12,615 nucleotides of DNA from Bacillota bacterium (GTDB lineage: Bacteria > Bacillota > Clostridia > Peptostreptococcales > Anaerovoracaceae): the NCBI GenBank assembly GCA_016286935.1, contig JAEEUO010000006.1, forward strand, positions 1 through 12,615. The letters are read 5' to 3'. The notes under the pieces are model-generated. The model ran no database searches, was not told the DNA's origin, and was given only the letters and a program-made list of their open reading frames with translations. A program made the position numbers and the translations under genes. Of this stretch, positions 1-6,636 are shown piece by piece. The stretch's first letter is position 1. Every line of letters starts with the position of its first letter.

Positions 1-206
1 TGCGCGAAAAGGGGATCCCGTTCTTCCTCGAGACGCCGACGAACCAGCAGTTCGCGATACTTGAGAACGCGAGGATGGCGGAGCTCGCGAAGAAGGTCGG
101 ATTCGGCTTCTGGGAGACGTACGACGAGACCCGCACCGTCGTCCGGTTCGCGACGAGCTGGTCGACGACCGAAGAAGACCTTGCGGTTTTGCGCGCCGCG
201 CTGTAA
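1..206 (+). CDS. Low-specificity L-threonine aldolase-like PLP enzyme, C-terminal fragment
   Basis: This is the last 67 codons of a gene entering from the left; the reading frame starts at base 3 and ends at TAA 204-206. The visible protein reads REKGIPFFLETPTNQQF at its start and later GFGFWETYDET followed by TVVRFATSWSTTEED. The FWE-YDE-TVVRFATSW pattern is the C-terminal small domain I recognise from bacterial threonine aldolases of the beta-eliminating lyase superfamily (PLP fold type I), which cleave threonine to glycine and acetaldehyde. The PLP lysine and the rest of the active site lie outside the window, so substrate cannot be judged and a related PLP lyase is possible. No terminator follows directly; the small gene 56 bp downstream may share its transcript and end at the hairpin at 452-480. 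Confidence 0.75.
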   Translation, partial: REKGIPFFLETPTNQQFAILENARMAELAKKVGFGFWETYDETRTVVRFATSWSTTEEDLAVLRAAL

Positions 207-261
207 ACTGTATACAGAATTCACTGCCTGAATGGCGTTGATCCGGAAAGGAGTTTATACC

Positions 262-426
262 ATGTCGAACATCAGCATCCCGTCCGTCAAAGACTGCAAA
301 GCGTATCTCCACAAAGCGTCGAACTACATCCAGAACACCGAAGGCGGCGTCGCTTACTGCATCCTCGCAGGATGCTTCTTCCTCGGCATCCTCGCGCTTC
401 TGTTCTGCCCGAAGAAAGCGAAATAA
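262..426 (+). CDS. Small single-pass membrane protein of unknown function (54 aa)
   Basis: I do not recognise a family. The ATG at 262 is chosen over an in-frame ATG at 232 because a strong GGAAAGGAG site (244-252) sits at proper distance before 262. The protein has a polar N-terminal part (residues 1-27), one hydrophobic segment (about 28-48, GGVAYCILAGCFFLGILALLF without interruption by charge; last three residues included here) and a short basic tail ending KKAK. Positive charge right after the segment suggests a cytoplasmic C-terminus, which is inference. It has four cysteines (12, 33, 38, 49), two inside the membrane segment, a lot for its size. A strong ribosome binding site and a dedicated intrinsic terminator 26 bp after the stop argue that it is a real gene. 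No promoter of its own is clear, so it may be co-transcribed with the upstream aldolase-like gene. Confidence 0.7.
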   Translation: MSNISIPSVKDCKAYLHKASNYIQNTEGGVAYCILAGCFFLGILALLFCPKKAK

Positions 427-451
427 GCGGGACGAACGACCCGCTGAAGAT

Positions 452-480
452 ACCGGCTTCCGGACGGAGGCCGGTTTTTT
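452..480 (+). terminator. Intrinsic terminator after the small membrane protein gene
   Basis: A 10-bp stem pairs ACCGGCTTCC (452-461, one G-U pair at 458/469) with GGAGGCCGGT (466-475) around a GGAC loop. It is followed without a gap by six T residues (475-480). This is a textbook Rho-independent terminator. It separates the aldolase-like and small membrane genes from the gdhA unit. Confidence 0.9.
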
Positions 481-519
481 CGTGCGGAAACGGTTGCAGA
501 AAGCATTCAAAAACCGTAT

Positions 520-592
520 CTGTTAAAAAAATAACAGCACCGAAAATAGTTTAACAAAAAGTATTGACACTCTGTTATGAAAGTGATAATAT
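520..592 (+). promoter_or_regulatory. Cluster of TGTTA/TAACA half-sites spanning the gdhA promoter (candidate operator)
   Basis: A perfect inverted repeat CTGTTA-N6-TAACAG occupies 520-537. Further half-sites are TAACA at 552-556 and TGTTA at 573-577, the last lying between the -35 and -10 boxes and facing an imperfect partner at 586-591. The half-site starts (521, 532, 552, 573) are 11, 20 and 21 bp apart, close to whole helical turns, so they would lie on one face of the DNA. That geometry suits a cooperative regulator. The regulator is unknown, and the region is AT-rich, so some matches may be chance. Confidence 0.4.
564..592 (+). promoter_or_regulatory. Sigma-A promoter for gdhA
   Basis: A perfect -35 box TTGACA (564-569) is followed by exactly 17 bp and a -10 box TAATAT (587-592). 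A TGN extension precedes the -10 box (TGA at 584-586). Transcription should start near 599-600, giving a leader of about 70 nt before the gdhA ATG. It lies in an AT-rich stretch that contrasts with the GC-rich genes around it. Confidence 0.88.
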
Positions 593-623
593 CCCGTTAT
601 ATTTTTAATTTTCAGAGAATTGA

Positions 624-2018
<1,395 letters not shown>

Positions 2019-2031
2019 AACGGCCCATAGG

Positions 2032-2108
2032 CTGTCAAGTAAAAACCTTGACACCTGTGAGCGGCGAAAAATCAAAACCCGAAAGGTGTCAACAAAAAAT
2101 CTTGACAG
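2032..2108 (+). repeat. Two direct copies of the inverted repeat TGTCAA-N9-TTGACA
   Basis: Copy A is 2033-2053 and copy B is 2087-2107; 18 of 21 bases agree, including an A-rich centre. The copies are 54 bp apart. They also pair with each other: CTGTCAAG (2032-2039) with CTTGACAG (2101-2108), and inside that TTGACACCT (2048-2056) with AGGTGTCAA (2084-2092), so RNA from gdhA read-through could fold as one long nested hairpin. The right half of copy B is the -35 box of the ylxM promoter. An operator pair, an RNA structure in the gdhA 3' UTR, or a relic of a small mobile repeat are all possible. Confidence 0.6.
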
Positions 2109-2130
2109 GCAGAAACGCCTGTGATACGAT
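2102..2130 (+). promoter_or_regulatory. Sigma-A promoter for the ylxM-ffh operon
   Basis: TTGACA (2102-2107), a 17-bp spacer and TACGAT (2125-2130), with a TGN extension at 2122-2124. The expected start is about 2136-2138, giving an unusually short leader of roughly 28 nt before the ylxM ATG at 2165. It is the only convincing promoter between gdhA and the right edge of the window. Confidence 0.8.
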
Positions 2131-2163
2131 GCTTCCGGAGCAGTCTGCTCCGGAGGCTTTTTT
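2131..2163 (+). terminator. Intrinsic terminator hairpin abutting the ylxM start codon and containing its ribosome binding site
   Basis: A 12-bp stem pairs GCTTCCGGAGCA (2131-2142) with TGCTCCGGAGGC (2146-2157), one G-U pair, three-base loop, followed by six T (2158-2163). The only Shine-Dalgarno candidate for ylxM, GGAGG (2152-2156), lies in the 3' arm, eight bases before ATG 2165. Transcripts arriving from gdhA would make the full stem and should terminate. Transcripts from the promoter at 2102-2130 start inside the 5' arm (about 2136-2138), so they can form only a shortened stem that need not cover GGAGG. The structure is seen; this dual behaviour is inference. Confidence 0.82.
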
Positions 2164-2164
2164 C

Positions 2165-2509
2165 ATGTGGGATGAAATCACGGAACTCAGCATTCTATAC
2201 GATTTCTACGGCGATCTCCTGCCCGGTAAGGTGCGCGAGATCTTTCGGCTGTACCACGAAGAGAACCTGAGCCTCGCGGAGATCGCGGAACGGTTCGGCA
2301 TCTCCCGCCAGGGCGTCCATGAAAACGTCCGCCGCGCGGAGGAGAAGCTCCGGCTCTACGAATCGACGCTCGGCCTCGCAAAGCGCTTCACCGAACAGGA
2401 AGCCGTGCTGGACCGCCTGCGCGAATCGGTCGCCGAACTGAACTGCCGCATCCCGAACGACGCGCTGATCCAGACGATGGCGCGCGATATCGCCTCCCTC
2501 GAAGCGTAA
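2165..2509 (+). CDS. ylxM: YlxM/UPF0122 family HTH protein of the SRP operon
   Basis: A protein of 114 residues, typical for YlxM. It is rich in helices and has a sigma-factor-region-4-like helix-turn-helix at about residues 36-62 (LSLAEIAERFGISRQGVHENV). It is the usual gene directly before ffh in Bacillota and has been reported as an accessory factor of the signal recognition particle in streptococci; its molecular action is not settled. Start: ATG 2165 is the first Met fitting the family (MWDEITELSILYDFYGDLL); the frame stays open far upstream through gdhA, which is a GC-rich artefact. Its ribosome binding site is inside the hairpin at 2131-2163, so expression is probably controlled there. 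The stop is 16 bp before ffh. Confidence 0.92.
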   Translation: MWDEITELSILYDFYGDLLPGKVREIFRLYHEENLSLAEIAERFGISRQGVHENVRRAEEKLRLYESTLGLAKRFTEQEAVLDRLRESVAELNCRIPNDALIQTMARDIASLEA

Positions 2510-2525
2510 CCGAAAGGACAGACGA

Positions 2526-3863
2526 ATGGCGTTTGAAGGCTTATCCGAAAAACTGCAGAACGTATTCAAGGGCCTGAAAGGAAAGGGCGTCCTGACCGAG
2601 GCCGACATCAACGCCGCGATGCGCGAGGTGAAGCTCGCGCTGCTCGAAGCGGACGTCAACTACAAGGTCGTCAAGGACTTCGTCGCCGACGTGAAGGAAA
2701 AGTCGCTCGGCAAGGACGTCCTCGAAAGCCTGACGCCCGCTCAACAGGTCATCAAGATCGTCCACGACGAACTCGTCGAGCTGATGGGCGGCTCCTCGTC
2801 GAAGCTGACGTTCAGCCCCTCCGGCTTTACGGTCTATATGCTCGTCGGCCTCCAGGGCACCGGTAAGACGACGACCGCGGGCAAGCTCGCCGCGTGGCTC
2901 GTGAAGCAGGGCAAGAAGCCGATGCTCGTCGCCTGCGACGTCCAGCGCCCGGCCGCGATCGACCAGCTCGAGATCGTCGGCGCCGGCGTGAACGTGCCGG
3001 TCTACACCGACCGCGCATCGAAGGTCCCCGAGGACATCGCGAAGGCGGCGATCAAAGAGGCCGAACGCAAGGGCTTCAACGTCGTCATCATCGACACCGC
3101 CGGCCGCCTCCAGATCGACGAGGCGCTGATGGACGAACTCGTGCGGATCAAGAAGGAGACGCGGCCCCACGAGATCCTCCTCGTCGTCGACGCGCTCGCC
3201 GGCCAGGACGCGGTCAACATCGCCTCCGGCTTCCACGACAAGCTCGGCGTGGACGGCGTGATCATGACGAAGCTCGACGGCGACTCCCGCGGCGGCGCGG
3301 CCCTCTCGGTCAAATCCGTCACCGGGAAGCCGATCAAGTTCATCGGCGTCGGCGAAAAATCCGACGCGCTCGAGGAATTCCATCCCGACCGCATGGCGAG
3401 CCGCATCCTCGGCATGGGCGACGTCCTGACGCTGATCGAAAAGGCCCAGGAATCGTTCGACGAGAAGAAGGCGGCCGAGCTCGAGCGGAAGATGCGGAAG
3501 AACCAGTTCACCCTGGAGGACTTCCTCGACCAGATGGGCCAGATCAAACACATGGGCGGCCTCGGAAAGATGCTCGAGATGCTGCCCGGCTTCAATTCCA
3601 ACAAGGTCTCCTCGGACGAACTCGACAAGAGCGAGCGCGAATTCCGCCACATGGAAGCGATCATGCAGTCGATGACGCCCCAGGAGCGCAGGGATCCCTC
3701 GATCCTCAACGCCTCCCGCCGCCAGCGCATCGCGAAGGGCGCGGGCGTCTCCGTCTCCCAGATCAACTCCCTCGTCAAGAAATACGAGGAGATGCGGAAG
3801 ATGATGAAGATGATGAACCAGTCCCCGAAGAAGATGAACCGCATCCTCGGGCGGTTCCGTTAA
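2526..3863 (+). CDS. ffh: Signal recognition particle GTPase Ffh (SRP54)
   Basis: Full-length Ffh of 445 residues. It binds the small SRP RNA and signal sequences of nascent membrane proteins and docks with FtsY at the membrane. The N domain spans about 1-90 and the G domain about 100-295, with P-loop GLQGTGKTTT (108-117), DVQRPAA (138-144), DTAGR (190-194), TKLDGDSRGG (248-257) and the closing GVGE motif (274-277). The methionine-rich M domain spans about 328-433, with the finger loop QMGQIKHMGGLGKMLEMLPG (336-355) and the RNA-binding segment ASRRQRIAKGAGVS (396-409). The end is Met/Lys rich. AAAGGA at 2513-2518 precedes ATG 2526. The SRP RNA gene is not in this window. All key residues look intact. 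Confidence 0.97.
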   Translation: MAFEGLSEKLQNVFKGLKGKGVLTEADINAAMREVKLALLEADVNYKVVKDFVADVKEKSLGKDVLESLTPAQQVIKIVHDELVELMGGSSSKLTFSPSGFTVYMLVGLQGTGKTTTAGKLAAWLVKQGKKPMLVACDVQRPAAIDQLEIVGAGVNVPVYTDRASKVPEDIAKAAIKEAERKGFNVVIIDTAGRLQIDEALMDELVRIKKETRPHEILLVVDALAGQDAVNIASGFHDKLGVDGVIMTKLDGDSRGGAALSVKSVTGKPIKFIGVGEKSDALEEFHPDRMASRILGMGDVLTLIEKAQESFDEKKAAELERKMRKNQFTLEDFLDQMGQIKHMGGLGKMLEMLPGFNSNKVSSDELDKSEREFRHMEAIMQSMTPQERRDPSILNASRRQRIAKGAGVSVSQINSLVKKYEEMRKMMKMMNQSPKKMNRILGRFR

Positions 3864-3868
3864 ACACG

Positions 3869-3890
3869 GTGAAACGGCGCGAGCCTTCAC
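3869..3890 (+). other. Hairpin with GNRA tetraloop between ffh and rpsP
   Basis: GTGAA (3869-3873) pairs with TTCAC (3886-3890), and GGC (3876-3878) with GCC (3883-3885), around a GCGA loop; AC at 3874-3875 bulges. No T-run follows directly, so it is not an intrinsic terminator. It sits in the widest gap of the operon (81 bp), six bases after the ffh stop. It could be an mRNA processing or stability element or part of an rpsP leader; the rest of the gap holds only an AT-rich stretch and the rpsP ribosome binding site. Confidence 0.4.
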
Positions 3891-3944
3891 AGATATACAT
3901 CGGTTTTTCAACACTCTATTTTCAAACCAAAGGAGAACAAAACA

Positions 3945-4190
3945 ATGGTAAAGATCAGACTCGTCAGACTCGGCGCAAAGAAGAAACCCTTCTACAGAGT
4001 AGTCGTAGCGGATTCCAGAACGGCCGCGACCGGCAGCGTCATCGAACAGATCGGCACGTACGACACGCTGAAGAATCCCCCGGAGATCAAGGTCGACGTC
4101 GAAGCGGCCAAGAAGTGGCTCGCGAACGGCGCCCAGCCGACCGAGACCGTCAAAGCGCTCCTGAAAAAGGCCGGCGTCTACGAGAAATAA
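3945..4190 (+). CDS. rpsP: 30S ribosomal protein S16 (bS16)
   Basis: An 81-residue protein beginning [20 protein letters not shown] and continuing with the ADSR and [10 protein letters not shown] motifs that define bS16. It is an early-binding 30S subunit protein needed for assembly. The length matches the family. The ribosome binding site AAAGGAG (3929-3935) is strong, fitting a highly expressed gene. It is separated from ffh by 81 bp, the largest gap in the operon, yet I see no convincing promoter there. Its AGA-rich first codons differ slightly from the CGC-rich usage of its neighbours, as often seen in ribosomal protein genes. Confidence 0.97.
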   Translation: MVKIRLVRLGAKKKPFYRVVVADSRTAATGSVIEQIGTYDTLKNPPEIKVDVEAAKKWLANGAQPTETVKALLKKAGVYEK

Positions 4191-4202
4191 AGGCGGTCCG
4201 TC

Positions 4203-4433
4203 ATGGTTGAATTGGTTGAAGCCATCGCCAGATCGCTCGTCGACCACCCCGAAAACGTCTCGATCCGGACGACCGAGGACGCCTCGGGCCTGACGATCGA
4301 ACTGTCCGTCGACCCGGACGATATGGGAAAGGTCATCGGAAAACAGGGGCGCATCGCCAAGGCGATCCGCACGGTCGTGAAGGCTGCCGCAACGAAAGAA
4401 AACAAGAAGGTAACGGTGGAGATCGTCCAGTAA
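4203..4433 (+). CDS. khpA: KH-domain RNA-binding protein KhpA
   Basis: A 76-residue single KH-domain protein. The signature VIGKQGR carries the GXXG loop (GKQG, residues 46-49) that contacts RNA, and the flanking pattern MVELVEAIARSLVDHPE is typical of the KhpA (YlqC) family. In streptococci and other Bacillota, KhpA works with KhpB in RNA binding that affects cell elongation and division. The position between rpsP and rimM is the standard one. It starts 12 bp after rpsP, with AAGGCGG (4190-4196) as ribosome binding site. Confidence 0.95.
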   Translation: MVELVEAIARSLVDHPENVSIRTTEDASGLTIELSVDPDDMGKVIGKQGRIAKAIRTVVKAAATKENKKVTVEIVQ

Positions 4434-4463
4434 CGGTTTCCCCGTCCGGTTCGGAGAAGACGA

Positions 4464-4910
4464 ATGAACGAAAAGAAGACACGCGTTCCCGGAACGGAAC
4501 CGCTTCCGGACGGCACGTACTACGTCGGGGATCTGATCGGCCTCCGCGCGCTCGACGAAACGGGCGCGTTCGTCGGAACGGTCACCGGCGTCCTGATGAC
4601 GAAGCAGCAGTGCCTCGAGATCGCCGCGGGGATGACTCCGGACGATCTCGCGGAACTCGAGCGGAAGCGCGTCGAAGCCCAGGCGGAGGCGGATGAGAAG
4701 ATCCGGGAGTTCGAGCGGAAGATCCGCGAGAATCCGGGCTCCGTCCCGAATCCCGAAAAGGCGCTCCGGGCGAAGAAGAAAAAGTGGAACGCGGCGGTCC
4801 CGAAGCCGAAGACGTTTCTCGTTCCGTTCGTCAGCGCGTACGTGCGCGAGGTCGAACCGGAGAACGGAACGCTCCGCCTGACGGACGTGAACGGACTCAT
4901 GGACATCTGA
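4464..4910 (+). CDS. rimM: RimM-like PRC-barrel protein lacking the N-terminal RimM domain, with charged insert
   Basis: It stands in the rimM slot between khpA and trmD. At 148 residues it is shorter than normal RimM (about 165-180) and built differently. Residues 13-45 (PLPDGTYYVGDLIGL, then FVGTVTGVLMT) match the beginning of the RimM PRC-barrel domain, and 117-148 (FLVPFVSAYVREVEPENG) match its end. The N-terminal RimM domain of about 90 residues is missing: only 30 bp separate the khpA stop from this ATG, so it is not encoded upstream. Residues about 57-115 form a Glu/Lys/Arg-rich, probably helical insert where family members have a short link. RimM assists 30S maturation through S19; whether this version still does is open. 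Start: GGAG 4453-4456 before ATG 4464. The symbol marks position and partial homology only. Confidence 0.75.
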   Translation: MNEKKTRVPGTEPLPDGTYYVGDLIGLRALDETGAFVGTVTGVLMTKQQCLEIAAGMTPDDLAELERKRVEAQAEADEKIREFERKIRENPGSVPNPEKALRAKKKKWNAAVPKPKTFLVPFVSAYVREVEPENGTLRLTDVNGLMDI

Positions 4911-4915
4911 ACGCG

Positions 4916-5698
4916 ATGAAGATTACGGTTCTCACGCTGTTCCCCGATATGTTCGGCGCGGTGCTCGCGGATTCGATCCTCGGGCGCGCCCGTTCGGAGG
5001 GGATCCTGGATGTGGAACTCCGGAACATCCGGGACTACACGCTCGATAAGCACGGAAGGACGGACGATTCGCCCTTCGGAGGCGGTGCGGGGATGGTCTT
5101 TACCCCCGAACCGTGTTTTCGTGCGCTTCGGGCGGTCGGGACCGGATCGCGTATCCTGTATCCGTCTCCGCGCGGAAAGCTCCTCGACCGCGCTCTGATC
5201 GAGGACCTCGCGAAGGAGGAGAACCTCGTCATCCTCTGCGGCCACTACGAAGGGATCGACGAGCGCATCCTCGACGCGTTCGATATCGAGGAGGTCTCGA
5301 CCGGCGACTATATCCTGACCGGCGGCGAGATCCCCGCGATGACGATCATCGACGCCGTCGCGCGCTTCCTGCCCGGCGTGCTCGGGAACGAGACGTCGAA
5401 CGATGAGGAATCGGTCTACAGCGGGCTCCTCGAGTATCCCCAGTACACGAAGCCGCGGACGTTCGAAGGCATGGACGTTCCGGACGTCCTCCTGTCGGGG
5501 GACCACGAACGGATCCGCCTGTGGCGCTTCGAGCAGTCCCTCCGCCTGACGAAGGAACGGCGTCCCGATCTGTTCGCCGCGTTCACCGCCTCCCATGAAC
5601 AGGCCCTCCGCGCGAAGAAGCCGCCGCTCAAAGACGGCGATCTGACGCGGAAGGAACTCGCGCTCCTGAAGGAGATCGCGCAGGAGGACGACCGATGA
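4916..5698 (+). CDS. trmD: tRNA (guanine-N1-)-methyltransferase TrmD
   Basis: A SPOUT-class methyltransferase of 260 residues that makes m1G37 in tRNA with S-adenosylmethionine, preventing frameshifting. Family motifs are visible: MKITVLTLFPDMF at the start, SPFGGGAGMVF (52-62), and the trefoil-knot region GHYEGIDERI (109-118) and EVSTGDYILTGGE (126-138), then LLEYPQYTKP (171-180). The frame is open further upstream, but ATG 4916 matches the conserved N-terminus and lies five bases after the rimM-like stop. There is no strong Shine-Dalgarno, so coupling to the preceding gene is likely. Its TGA overlaps the next ATG (ATGA at 5695-5698). The usual downstream gene rplS is absent here. Confidence 0.96.
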   Translation: MKITVLTLFPDMFGAVLADSILGRARSEGILDVELRNIRDYTLDKHGRTDDSPFGGGAGMVFTPEPCFRALRAVGTGSRILYPSPRGKLLDRALIEDLAKEENLVILCGHYEGIDERILDAFDIEEVSTGDYILTGGEIPAMTIIDAVARFLPGVLGNETSNDEESVYSGLLEYPQYTKPRTFEGMDVPDVLLSGDHERIRLWRFEQSLRLTKERRPDLFAAFTASHEQALRAKKPPLKDGDLTRKELALLKEIAQEDDR

Positions 5699-6627
5699 AC
5701 GGCAAGGGATCGCGCATCTTCTGGATCATCTTCTTCCTGATCGTGGCGGGCCTCGCCGTCGTCATCTACGTCATTCCGGGCGCCCAGAGCCTTCTGGCCC
5801 AGACGTCCGTCGTCGAGTACGGAGAGATCATCCTCCGGACCGAGACGGAGGCGTATCTGGTGCGGGAGGAGACGGCGTTCCCCGAATCGGGACCCGGCGC
5901 CGCGTATTTCTACGAGGAGGGCGAACGGATCCGGAAGGGGTCGAACCTCTACCAGATCGGCGGCGCGACGAAGCGGGCCGAATGGAGCGGCGCCGTGAGC
6001 TATTACGTCGACGGCCATGAGGACGTCCTCACGCCCGAAACGATGGAGACGATCGGCCGCGCAACGGTCGAGTCGTGGTATCCGGTCACGGAAGGCGCGG
6101 AGGGCGGAGAAACGGTCAGCCAGCCCGGCGATTCGCTCGGAAAGATCAAGCTCGTCCGCGAGGACGAGTGGTTCCTGCTCTACTGGACCGAGGCGGCCGA
6201 CGCGAAGAACTACGCCGTCGGCAAGACCGTCAGCGTGACGTTCGCGGACGGAACGGTCCTGCCGATGACCGTCCGCACCGTCGCGGAAGAGGAGAACGGC
6301 GTGCGCATCATCCTTCGCACGACGCGCTTCTACGACGCGATGCAGAAGGACCGCCGGACGGAGATCTCGGTCGTCACGAGCGACCGGACGGGCCTTCTCG
6401 TGAAGAACACGTGCATCGGCTACGCCGACAACATGGAAGGCGTCTGGGTCAAACAGGTCTCGGGCGATTTCCGGTTCGTTCCCGTGAACGTCCTGTCGAC
6501 GGACGGAACGTATTCCGTCGTTTCGGAGGGATCGTTCACCCGTACGACGACGGAGGGCGGAACGGCCCGCCAGACGACGATCAACGCGTACGACGAGATC
6601 CGGAACACGCCGCCGAAGGAGGAATGA
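5695..6627 (+). CDS. HlyD-like single-pass membrane protein of the yggS-sepF cluster
   Basis: 310 residues. Residues 7-28 form one membrane segment (IFWIIFFLIVAGLAVVIYVIP), after a short basic N-terminus, so most of the protein should be outside the cell. The remainder resembles HlyD-type membrane-fusion adaptors: a beta-rich region with a lipoyl-like part (about 37-100, including EGERIRKGSNLYQI), and a C-terminal barrel ending with VWVKQVSGDFRFVPVNVLS (about 249-267). It lacks a long central coiled coil, and no ABC or RND transporter is nearby. Similar proteins are often found next to yggS and sepF in Clostridia (recalled, not searched), which suggests an envelope or division role instead of toxin export. 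AGGAGG (5682-5687) within trmD gives strong initiation, and the 4-bp overlap with trmD implies coupling. Function is not established. Confidence 0.6.
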   Translation: MNGKGSRIFWIIFFLIVAGLAVVIYVIPGAQSLLAQTSVVEYGEIILRTETEAYLVREETAFPESGPGAAYFYEEGERIRKGSNLYQIGGATKRAEWSGAVSYYVDGHEDVLTPETMETIGRATVESWYPVTEGAEGGETVSQPGDSLGKIKLVREDEWFLLYWTEAADAKNYAVGKTVSVTFADGTVLPMTVRTVAEEENGVRIILRTTRFYDAMQKDRRTEISVVTSDRTGLLVKNTCIGYADNMEGVWVKQVSGDFRFVPVNVLSTDGTYSVVSEGSFTRTTTEGGTARQTTINAYDEIRNTPPKEE

Positions 6628-6636
6628 AGGACGAAA

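Noticed and set aside
181..217. Weak promoter (TTGCGG-N17-TAAACT) and the perfect palindrome CTGTATACAG (208-217) before the small membrane protein gene
   Set aside because: The -35 match is poor, and a single 10-bp palindrome without a second copy is weak evidence for an operator.
372..554. + strand frame overlapping the end of the small membrane protein gene
   Set aside because: It runs through the intrinsic terminator and into the gdhA promoter region, with no ribosome binding site.
3864..3944. A separate promoter for rpsP in the AT-rich gap
   Set aside because: No pair of boxes with acceptable matches and spacing could be found.
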